Origin: Protonemura montana
Lineage: Eukaryota > Arthropoda > Insecta > Plecoptera > Nemouridae
DNA: 64,000 nt
Assembly (NCBI GenBank): GCA_947568835.1
Contig: OX387606.1
Span: 24,045,111-24,109,110 of the forward strand
Reading direction: 5' to 3'
Made by a program: the position numbers and the translations under genes. The notes beneath the pieces are model-generated. The model had not been told where the DNA came from. It did no database searches and was given only the letters and a program-made list of their open reading frames with translations. Of this stretch, positions 23,301-35,300 are shown in pieces (position 1 is the stretch's first letter; each line of letters starts with the position of its first letter).

Positions 23301-26300
23301 ACACATAACCATAAAAGGATAAATTGCCTCTCTCTCCATCTGAACACTTGCTAAAATCAGTTCGCTCTAAAGCCACTTTTCATAACATTGCCTCCTAGTC
23401 CAATTAGCACACGCTAGAGCGCGGCTTTGAAAGTGGTCAGAGTATTTTTATTGCAATTACCACGGCACCGAGCAACGCATGCACTATGATTCATATAACA
23501 AATGTGCGACTGCATGTTTCGTTGTTATAATAAATTACACCTTGCGCCGTTTTCTTGGGCTGCTTTGGTCGACCGGCACACGTATACATGGCGATACGAT
23601 ATATGTAAACACTGCCATGTGCAGCTGGCAAAATTTCAAATCGCAATAACACTGAAACATCGTCGGTGGCTGGCGGCCAGCTTCACCGACGCCGACGCCG
23701 ACGCCGAGCACGTAGCTCCTATCAAACATCAGCGATTAAACGTGATGTCAGCTCGGCCGACCGCCGGCGTCGGATGAAATGATCTGTAGTTTCGATAGCA
23801 CATTCGTATTTTATATTTGCTTTCCTTCTCGTGTTGTAGAAATGATTTAGCTGTGAAAACAAGGTATTATTCTTCGCTGTGTATGTGCTTGAAAAATGAG
23901 CGCCTTGCCCGTAGTTCCAGAGAAGCAAAGCGAGTTACAAAGGTGACAAAAAAAAAACCGCTTTCGAGAAAGTAGATGAAAAATACGCAGCGTAGCATTT
24001 CTTTGTGCCTCGCGGAATGGTTTTTATTCTCACAGAATTCCTCGATGGGCTTCTTCTTCTATTCACCAGGTTTTGATAATACCTGGTTTTATAAAACAAG
24101 CCTCGTGTAACAAATGCGGTTCTCCGTTTGCCGCAAGCAATCTCTTCCACAATCTATTTCATCTCTGCGAGAAGAATGTAAACTGCAGTCGGCCCGCCAG
24201 TCTGGTGGAAATCTGAATACTCAACTCAACTTCAGTCCATGCTTTGAATGAAACCCGTTGCCAACGACTTCCACTTCAACCTTCCTGTTCAGATCCATCA
24301 CAAGACTCATACAACACACAAAACCTCGGTTGCAATCTCGTGCAGAGCTGAGCGGTGAGAGGTTTTTTCACGAGTTTAACCGATCAATTTAATCGGCCCA
24401 TGATTACTGATCTGTCGATAGACTTACCGAAGCGTGGTAATTGAGCGCGCCCATCGTTTAGCGAGGTCACGTGGGGTCCACGTCAAGATATAATGACGAT
24501 CAACGCACCACATGTACGTCCATTTAGTTATTACAACTTCATTGCATCCTTTCCAGTCTTTGTGGGGCGTCTAGGGGTGCGTTAGGGGATGTAAAATAAA
24601 TCCAATGCTAGCTGTTAACACTGAGTTAAACGTGGGGACGGCTGGTGGTGAAAAGGGCCCCCAAGAAATGTGCTCTGCGAGTCCGTATAAAGTTATGTGC
24701 CGGATAAATCGCGTCGCTCGTGTTTTTGGGGACTCTCTCGAGAATTGAGTGTCGCATTTCTCCCCCCGTTCTTTTTTTACGGCTGCTTCGTTTATGCACG
24801 GGGATCATAACTCTACATTAGGTCTATATATGAAAATATATTTGCCGAGAGTGTTCACCTCTAGCCAAGGTATACCCATATATATATTCCCATGCATGCA
24901 ACTCATGCAACGCCCATTGTGGGAGTTAGGTAATTTTGGTGGGCGTTGGAATTGACGCAATGCCCAAGGCACTGTGCTATCACGAATTAACCCTCGTCGC
25001 ACCCGTTCTACCCCGGCCCGTCCCGTCCCAGTCCTACAGTAACATTTGCCATTTAAACTACCCTTTCGCCGGTATGGTAGGAGGGGGTGGAGGCGACTCT
25101 CTGGGGGTTAATTTATTATACCCTATGACCGCCGACATTTGTGTCCACTCACTGGAAACTACCAGCGGAACGGGTCGGAAAATTTTGGACATTTTTCCGC
25201 CAACGCCGCCGCCACAGCGTGGAATTATTGTCTGGCAATGTTCGAAAACAATCTAGATTTCCGTTCGCGCGTCGCCACAGAGCAGATATTTTTTTCCCAG
25301 TTGTGATATTTTCACCCCGTTCGTATCGACCCCTTTGTTGCCGAGTGAAACGTTTGTTTGACTGTGGAAAACTGCAGAGTATGTTTATTAAAGCTTTTGT
25401 ATGCGCGGCAAACATTGTCGCAAGTTAACCGAACTGTTTGTCGTGTTGGAAACATTGGTTCTCGTTAGATCACCGAAGTTAAGCAACACTGCGCTGAGTC
25501 AGGTATTGAATGGGTGACCATTATACACATGACCAGTTCTGTTCTGGAAAAAATGAAAGTTAAGCAACACTGCGCTGAGTGAGGTATTGGATGGGTGACC
25601 ATCATGCACATGACCAGTTCTGTTCGGGAGAGAGGTTGGTGGGATGAAAGTTAGTACATCAACTTCACTCGCCTTGCTTATCAACCTCTCGACAGCATGG
25701 ATTTGTGGAGGAATCCTGTTGTTCGCGTTGTACCGTCCTTCGGAAGGGACGTTAAGCCGGTGGTCCCCTTGGTCTTCGACAGGAGTAGGCTACGTGCCGG
25801 CACCGGGTTTCTCCTCCTCCCTTCTAGGCTAGGTTAGGTTCATCATCATCCACTCATTCACCGACGCCATTAGACCAGTGCCGCATGGCCAGATGTCAAA
25901 ACAGTGCGTCGTTAAACACCACAAAATAATAATAACAAACGTTTGTTTGAATGTGAAAACTGAAGAATATGTTTATTAAAGCTTTTGTATGCGCGGAAAA
26001 CATTGTCGCAATTTATTCGCCAAGCGCAAGCCACAGCCCCCTTCTCAATGCACCATGGCTTTGCTTTCATTCTATATCACGGCGTTGCAAAAGTTCACTG
26101 AGCTTTTCATAATATTTTATCAGAAAGTTTTGCGATGCAAACTTTAACCGTTATCCTCTCATCTCCAGAATTGTGTTTTTTTTGTTTTTCGGCTCCTCTT
26201 TTTGCCGCGCTATATTGTAAACGCCGAGAGCTTTCAATCGTTTTAGCATGAAAACACTTGAAAGTTTGAGCGCGATTCGTCAAGCGAAACTTTTCTTTGA

Positions 26301-29300
26301 GTTGAAAATGCACGTTGCTTTGGGTACCTACATCACGTGTCACTGGTTTGGGTATGCAAGCAAGCAAATCTCGAGTGCATCTTTGCACCGGCAAGACATC
26401 TCCGTACCTACCGGCGACCACCCCTTGTCGCAATAATAATAATAATAATAATAATAATAATTTGTTTATTGTCATTTAGAACATATAGTACACGTTATTT
26501 GACAGTCATTTTTTAAATTAAATGGTACAATATTCTTTGACAGTATACAAAACGGGTGTAGCTGTATTTTATTGATACGGCCGATATTTAAACGTGACTA
26601 CGTTCAACTACCGCGTAGCCACGTAGGTCAACTACAGTACTGACCAAACTTCACATGCAAGTTTTAAATCTCTCTTTATTTGGGTTGTGTTTTCATATCT
26701 AATTTACAAGCTGAAGGATTGTACAGATTGGGATGGAAGTGTCATCTTGCGATATATATATTTTATTTTGCATTAGTCTAATGACGAGTGCTAAAAACGC
26801 CGCCTCCTCTCACGCCTCCAATATTTAGTTTATCGAAAATAAAAAAAAGTACTTCTAGAGAATTATCTGAACTATTGAATGATAATAAATCACATTCTGT
26901 CCTTTGTTTCCTGTAGGCTGTAGGGCTTGTTACACATTTGCCATTTTGCATAATTTAACATTGGTCTTATGGATAGCATTAAAAACGCCAACCCCTCTAA
27001 CGCCTCCAATATTTATTTTATCAAAAATATAAAAAAGTACTTTTAGAGAATTATCTGAACTATTGAATGATAATAAGTCGCATTCTGTCCTTTGTTTCCT
27101 GTAGGCTGTAGGGCTTGTTACACATTTGCCATTTTGGAGAGCAAATCCGTACCTGCCTCCCTATATAATGCGCTTTAAGACGTAGTCACGTCAAAACATC
27201 TCTCAATTAAAAACTCTTTTATGCTTTTTCTTAGCGCCTGTCCTTTTTTTCCTTGATATAATTAGGTAGAGCATTATACAGTTTTGCACCTGCAAAATCT
27301 GGGTCTTTCTTTGTTCTTTCTAGTTTTATTTTCTTCAGTTTAAAATTTCCCTTTGTCCTTGTCTTACAGTTTAAATCATTGTCATCGTTTGGTAAATCGT
27401 CTATTTTATATAAAATAGTATTATATATATAAAGGCACATGAATGACATCGTGAAATGCATGGGAAGCGTGCGATACTTGCCCACATGGTGTATTACCAA
27501 CAGCGACGTGGAAGCTCGCTGTTCGGGAGAGAGGTTGGAGGGATGAAAGTTAAGCAACACTGCGCTGAGTCAGGTATTGGATGGGTGACCATCATACACA
27601 TGACCAGTTCTGTTCGGGAGAGAGGTTGGAGGGATGAAAGTTAAGCAACACTGCGCTGGGTCAGGTATTGGATGGGTGACCATCATACACATGACCAGTT
27701 CTGTTAGGGAGAGAGGTTGGAGGGATGAAAGTTAAGCAACACTGCGCTGGGTCAGGTATTGGATGGGTGACTATCATACACATGACCAGTTCTGTTCGGG
27801 AGAGAGGTTGGAGGGATGAAAGTTAAGCAACACTGCGCTGGGTCAGGTATTGGATGGGTGACTATCATACACATGACCAGTTCTGTTCGGGAGAGAGGCT
27901 GGACGGATGAAAGTTAGTACAGCAACTTCACTCGCCTTGCTTATCAACCTCTCGACAGCATGGATTTGTGGAGGAATCCTGTTGTTCGCGTTGTACCGTA
28001 CTTCGGAAGGAACGTTAAGCCGGTGGTCCCCTTGGTCTTCAACAGGAGTAGGCTACGTGCCGGTACCGAGTTACCCCTCCTCCCTTCTAGGCTAGGTTAG
28101 GTTCATCATCGTACTCATCATCATCCACTCATTCACCGACGCCATTAGACCAGTGCCGCATGGCCAGTTGTCAAAACAGTGCGTCGTTAAACACCACAAA
28201 TAATAATAATAATAATAATAATAGTGGAAGCTCGCTCATAGAGCGACGCGATAATCAGCTGCGATTTCTGATCGCAAGGGTTGGCGCCGAAGAAGTCGGT
28301 GACGGAGGGGTGGAGGCGCCGGGCAGGGGTGGGGGGTGGGGGGGCAGGCGGGGCCCCAACAACCGTCGTGTGCCATGCTTAAGGGAAATCGATTCCCGGC
28401 TCGTGTATTTCTCTCCCAGCTTTTCCCGCACACGGCATTTGGCGCTACTCTCGTGCAAGCTTCATGAGATAGAATCTCACTTGGCTAAACCACGGCTCGC
28501 ATATTAATTATGTTATTTGTTATTAGAGCTAAAGCATCAACACTAAATTATCCCTAAATATATTATAATGCGCCAGTGTTTACGCATCTCCTAATGTATT
28601 ATGCGTACGCCTACATTAACATCAGCTTAGTTAAAGTTTCGAAGCAACTAGAAGCGAGCTATATTCAAAAGAAACATCTTTGAATTAGAATTAAAAATGC
28701 ATGGTGTTACTTCATATATAATAAGGGCGTGCGCCGAGCTGCTCCTGGGATAGAAGTGACATTTCCAAATGTCACGAGATTGAACGAAGAAGCGACGCCG
28801 TGTTTATTTTCCGGCCATGGCTTTTATAAATTGTAAAATGTCGTGGGCCTCTGAGTAAATTCTTGATCGGCGCTCTGGCTCACGATTCACAGAGCTAAAA
28901 CCTTATTAAAGATAAATGAAGAGGAAAGAGTGGAAATATTTGGGGCCATCAATCCATCTGCAGTGGCTGGTGCACGAATAATAACAATAATAACATCAAT
29001 GTTTTCTTTCTTTTCAGAGACTTGCGATTCAACAAGATTAGAGAGATCCCTGCCGGCGCCTTTCACAACCTCAAGCATCTCAACACGCTGTAAGTAATTA
29101 TACACGGGCACTAAGATTATTGATCTTTCACTTTTTTTTTTTTAAATTGATTGACCTGGAAATATTTTCCACGAACAATAAATCGTTCGTCCAGCCTGAA
29201 ATTGCGCAAGTCGCTCGCCAGTGTCGTTCATATCTAACTTCAATTTGAATGCACAATCCATTAACGATGGTTTTTAGACTCATGTCTACTTGATTTATCC

Positions 29301-32300
29301 TTAGCACTAGTTTTAACAAAAACTATTTGAAATGGGTTTTGAATGCTAAGTAAAGGACTACTAAATTTCCCGACGTTTCGCAACATATACTAGTTACTTC
29401 TTCAAGGGTAAGAGCAGTCCTGACAATTTTCCAATAAAAAAAGAACCACATAAAATTATAACAATTATTATGTGGTTATTATTATTTTTTAAGTGGTTCT
29501 TTTGTTATCGGAAAATTGTCAGGACTGCTCTTACCCTTGATAAAGTAACAGGTACAAGTTACGAAACGTTGGGAAATTTAGTAGCCCTTTACTTAGCATT
29601 CAAAACCCAGTTGAAATAGTTTTTGTTTAAACCCAGTAACGCAGTCGCTGTCCAAACCAGCAGCTAATATTTCAATGCAAAAGCCAAAAAATATTGTCCC
29701 AAATGTTTCCCTATAGCTGTTGATATTTTCTGGCTGAATAGCTACGCCATTGTGCACCGATGTTTTATGTCTCACCATCGCAAACAAACGCCTTCCCCTT
29801 TTCGGCGATCGCCGTTTGACTCCTTACCCCTCGGTTTTTCCAGTTTGCTGAACAACAATCACATCGTACGACTTCAAAACGGCGTCTTCAACGGACTCAA
29901 AGAGCTGCGATACTTGTAAGTAACCACCGACACGTGTTGATGCCTTCTAAACGCCCCTACCCTGGTCCCAGTCGTCGCTCGTTGCCCATAAAGCCCGGAT
30001 TTTTGCTTGATGCTAACCATGCTTGACGATCTTGTCGAATGCTTGCGTCCATTTGTGGCTTGCTTGCTTTATCCGCAGGTATCTCTACAAGAATAGGATC
30101 CGTAACGTCGAGAGCCGAGTCTTTCAGGGTCTCACCAAGCTCGAGCAATTGTAAGTAACTCCATGCGTTTCTAATTCTTATTGCACTTTCAAGACTTTGC
30201 TAAAGTTAGGTTAAGGACAACTAATAGCAGGGCCATAACACTTAAGGTCAACTAAAGAAATTAGAGTGGCCCTCACCAGCGATAAATACACCACTTTAAG
30301 TGAAATACATAAGTGAACTTAAAAATGACATTTTTTCTAAAGTGACAAGCCTTGCTCGGGGATTTAACAAGATTAAAAATACACTCCCTGATTATTTTTT
30401 TAAGTCAAAGTTGTGTACGGAATTGCTGAAAGTGCTCGAGACAGATTCACTCGAGTTTCGTTTCTCTTCACAGGTACCTCCACTTCAACGACTTGGTGGA
30501 GATTCACCCTGACACCTTCAGTCACGTGACTTCTCTAGAGCGCCTGTGAGTTTACTAGCATTAAAAGGGGTTTGGGAAGGGGAGAAAAAGGAGGGACTCT
30601 TGAAGCGTGGGAGGCGAATCCAGTCACGAATTGATATTCCCTGATGCCGCGCAGGGAACATTTATTTCTAGCGAGTTCGAATTCGCCGGCGATTAATTAT
30701 GTAAATCCTCCAGCAACTTACATTTCCCTTTCGTACGTGAAAATTACTAATTTCTGTAGGCTTTATCGGCACCGATAAGCTTTCAAAGCTCTGTGATGAA
30801 CAAACAGAAAGTACCGACACGGGGCAAGCAAAGGAACTGATGCCCAATTAAACGCGATGGAATAATTAGTCCCAAAAATAATGAATAAATCAACAGATTT
30901 GTGTCCCAGGAGTGAAAATGTCCGGTCGTGGATTAAGATCCGAGATTAACAACGTCCGCCTATCTGTGAAGGTGCGTGCACGCATGAGACTCGCCATTAC
31001 GCACAATGCGTAATCGCAAAATTGAATTCACGCGTAGAATTAGCATACGCACACCTCGCACCGAAAATGTTAGTGCCCCGTAGTTGGCAATTTGGCGCCG
31101 CACGGTTTGCCGTGACGTAAACCTAGTGAGATCACCGAAGTTAAGCAACACTGCGCTGAGTCAGGTATTGAATGGGTGACCATCATACACATGACCAGTT
31201 CTGTTCGGAAGAGAGGTTGGAGGGATGAAAGTTCAGCAACACTGCGCTGGGTCAGGTATTGGATGCGTGACCATCATTCACATGACCAGTTCTGTTTGGG
31301 AGAGAGGTTGGAGGGATGGAAGTTAAGCAACACTGCGCTGAGTCAGGTATTGGATGGGTGACCATCATACACATGACCAGTTCTGTTCGGAAGAGAGGTT
31401 GGAGGGATGAAAGTTCAGCAACACCGCACTGGGTCAGGTATTGGATGCGTGACCATCATTCACATGACCAGTTCTTTTGGGAGAGAGGTTGGAGGGATGG
31501 AAGTTAAGCAACACTGCGCTGAGTCAGGTATTGGATGGGTGACCATCATACACATGACCAGTTCTGTTCGGGAGAGAGGTTGGAGGGATGAAAGTTAGTA
31601 CAGCAACTTCACTCGCCTTGCTTATCAACCTCTCGACGGCATGGATTTGTGGAGGAATCCTGTTGTTCGCGTTGTACCGTCCTTCGGAAGGAACGTTAAG
31701 CCTGTGGTCCCCTTGGTCTTCGACAGGAGTAGGCTACATGCCGGTACCGAGTTTCCCCTCCTCCCTTCTAGGCTAGGTTAGGTTCATCCTCATCATCATC
31801 CTTTCATTCTCCGACGCCATTAGACCAGTGCCGCTTGGCCAGATGTCAAAACAGTGCGTCGTTAAACACTACAAATAAATCAAATTGGCAGTGTGGATGA
31901 AGCAATTAAGGGTGCTGACTAATCTTTTTGTTTCAAACTAGCTTTGGTTTTCATTTAAAGTAGGAACTTATATGACAGTTATTGCAGTATTGCAAGTTTT
32001 TAAGATTTGATCAAAGGAAGGTGAGAACGCAGGGTGTATTGTAATAAAGCGACATTCCACCAACAGGGAGATGTTCAAACGATATCTTTGTATTCACCCG
32101 CAGGTTCCTTCATAACAACAAGCTACAGAAAATCCCGTACGGGGCGTTCAAGAACATGGGGGCGTTGCGGCGCCTGTGAGTAGATCCGATCCTTAGGGAC
32201 GCTGCATGCACCTGAGTGATCTTCTCTCGAATGCTTCATCTGCTAACCAACGCTGCTTGCTCAGCAGGGCGATTTCTGGTGTGCTTTTCTTGTAATTATT

Positions 32301-35300
32301 TTCGCAACTTTGGTTTGGTTTGCGTTTTCATTTGTGTTTGCGCTCAATTAATCAACCAGTTAACATTCGACGCATTTCTCCACCTCGGCTTATATAAGAC
32401 CGCTCGAGCCACGTACGAAGCTATGTTAATTTGTAACCGCCAGAATCTAATATCATAGTATTTTTAAAAAATCACCATTTTTAGCATTTCTGTTCTGTTT
32501 TTTAGAGCACACATAACCATGTTTTCTGCGTTACCACCTACACTTCTCATACAAGAACACTGGCTCTATACGAAGCGGTGAAACCTTTAAATCCACATCT
32601 ATCTTCATCAAATCTTTATCATTGAGACATCATTTAAACTCTGGTCTTTAAAACAATCAAATCCACACTTAGCAACCAACAATTAGCCTCTAGTTCTTCT
32701 TCGTTCAAACGATATTTTCAACTTAAAAAACCTTTTAAAATTATGACCGCCATTTTGTCACCGCTGTGTTTGTGGTCGATTTGCGCAGGCGATTGGACAG
32801 CAACGCTCTGGTTTGCGACTGTGAGATGGCTTGGCTAGCCAAGCAGCTGCGGGCGTGGTCCAAGCAAACGCAAGCAGCAGCCACGTGTCAGAGTCCGGCA
32901 AACATGCAGGGACGATCGCTGACCGCCGTCGAAGACGCGGACTTCCATTGCAGTGAGTGAAACATTTCTTCCTTTCAGTTTTCAAACTCTGAACCTTCGA
33001 CCTAACGCGTGGCTCTGTGAAATCAACGTCTTCAGATTATCTCCCATTAATCCCGGAAGTCGAGGGATTGGCAAGGAAAAATTGGTGGACAATGCCAAAT
33101 ACGTTCCCATCTCTCATTAGACAGTTAAGCCGTTGAGTGTGCAGGTTCTAGGTAGAGACAGTACGTTGTTGTTAAACCGTTGAGTGTGCAGGTTCTAGGT
33201 AGAGACAGAACGTTAATGTTAAACCGTTGAGTGTGGAGGTTCTAGGTAGAGACAGAACGTTGATGTTAAACCGTTGAGTGTGCAGGTTCTAGGTAGAGAC
33301 AGAACGTTGATGTTAAACCGTTGAGTGTGCAGGTTCTAGGTAGAGACAGAACGTTGATGTTAAACCGTTTAGTATGCAGGTTCTAGGTAGAGACAGAACG
33401 TTGATGTTAAACCGTTGAGTGTGCAGGTTCTAGGTAGAGACAGAACGTTGATGTTAAACCGTTGAGTGTGCAGGTTCTAGGTAGAGACAGAACGTTAATG
33501 TTAAACCGTTGAGTGTGCAGGTTCTAGGTAGAGACAGAACGTGTATGTTAAACCGTTGAGTGTGCAGGTTCTAGGTAGAGACAGAACGTTGATGTTAAAC
33601 CGTTGAGTGTGCAGGTTCTAGGTAGAGACAGAACGTTGATGTTAAACCGTTGAGTGTGCAGGTTCTAGGTAGAGACAGAACGTGTATGTTAAACCGTTGA
33701 GTGTGCAGGTTCTAGGTAGAGACAGAACGTGTATGTTAAACCGTTGAGTGTGCAGGTTCTAGGTAGAGACAGAACGTTGATGTTAAACCGTTGAGTGTGC
33801 AGGTTCTAGGTAGAGAAACAAGTTGATGTTAAACCGTTGAGTGTGCAGGTTCTAGGTAGAGGCTGAACGTTAATGTTAAACCGTTGAATATGCAGGTTAT
33901 AGGTAGAGACAGAACGTTAATGTTAAACTTTCTGCGTGAAAGTTTGCCGCCAAATGACTACTTTACCGACAAAAATGCAGAGTACCGGAACACCCCGTTA
34001 AGTGGAGCCACTGTCGTATGAAATTTAATTTCGATATTTCTCGTAGGTTACTCGCCTGTGAATATCGTTACGTGTTTATCAATCGTTGAGGTAAACATTG
34101 ATGGAGATCTTTTGAGCATGAAAAGTCTCAAAAGCGAGTCAACCTACGAGAAATATCGAAATTAAATTTCGTACGAAAGTGTAATAATTCCTGACGATGT
34201 GGGAACACCTTCTGTGATTGACTGATACCTCTTTAAACTCCAAGACTAAACAGCGTGATGTGGATCCTGCCAAGATTTTTTTTTTTTTCGATATAAGTTT
34301 GTCAGTTTTTAATGCATATTTAGATCTTAAAGCGCCAACGCTAGCACGGCGCCATCAATGTTTCACCACTTAAGAAGTTTCACCCAAGTTAGATGATGAA
34401 AGTTCAAGAGGTTGTCAACAATGCCTTCAGAGACTGTGGCACGTGAATGAAGGCACAGAAGCGAATCTGCCCCTCGCCGAGGTGGCAACCCCATCCCTGC
34501 CACGGTGCATGTACATTCAAATTAAACTCCATTACTCCTGTCTTTGGGGAAATACATTTTCTGATGACACATAAAGCAATTCCACACCGCAGTCTGTTGT
34601 GCAATTAACAATACCGTCTCGCATTTCGGCAATTTCAACTTTCATAACTGTGCAAATAAAACGTCTGCCACATAATACATTCGAACTTTGCCAGTATGTG
34701 TCGCCGCCTCAAACTCGCCGTGTTATTCGCAATGCCATCAACAGACGCCGGGAACATGAATCTGTTTAAGACTTAAAGACGGTCTCGGTGGTCACATATT
34801 AATTACGCGCTAAGCTGGAATTAATGCAAAATTAGGGCTAGGTCCGTAAATAAATTAAGTGAATGTCCACCAAAGGGTGTATCTACCAACTACCCTTTGT
34901 GTAAAACACTTCAGCGCCAGGATTCAGTTTCCAGTTGAAACCCAAGCGCCGACTGGCGCCCATCAAACCGATATTGACACGATATTGATTACTGATTGAG
35001 ATTGTGTACCCAACTGTGGTAGCCTCGTTCGAGCATCATAAAGTTATGCGAGGATCGAAAGCAATCATTGGTGTAGGTACGTGGCTAACGCGGGTTCATC
35101 TCCGCCGAGTAAACGTTGCCGTGCCGTTACGTTGCCCTGCAGGGATAGGAAGTGCAGTCGGGATCGGGTGTAGTTGAGTGTCATTACAGGAAGTGAACCG
35201 ATTGTGGACGCTCGGGTGTGGCATTTGTATCGTGCCCGGCCGTGCGGAAAATCTCTCGTGCCAGCGCCGTCGTTTATCAAGGCAGACAAAAAGCTTGCGA

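Larger units (their letters stand above)
17360..29017 (+). other. Peroxidasin intron 1 (11.7 kb), largely repeat-free to 25.4 kb
   Basis: The donor GTAAGT and an acceptor after TTTTCAG bound the intron. From about 17.4 to 25.4 kb I see none of the SINE, fold-back or minisatellite families that crowd the other introns, and no ORF with splice support. From 25.4 kb the usual elements return: a 5S-derived SINE at 25435, a LINE fragment near 26425-27510 and another SINE at 27512. First introns often hold enhancers, but no specific element can be named. Confidence 0.7.

Noticed and set aside
31101..31600. 5S rRNA gene array
   Set aside because: Only the central promoter region resembles 5S rRNA. 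The units contain ~55 bp of foreign sequence and continue into a SINE body with a CGTTAAACACC end and an A/T-rich tail.
33126..33925. CRISPR-like array
   Set aside because: Units are directly adjacent with no unique spacers, in a eukaryotic intron; it is a minisatellite.
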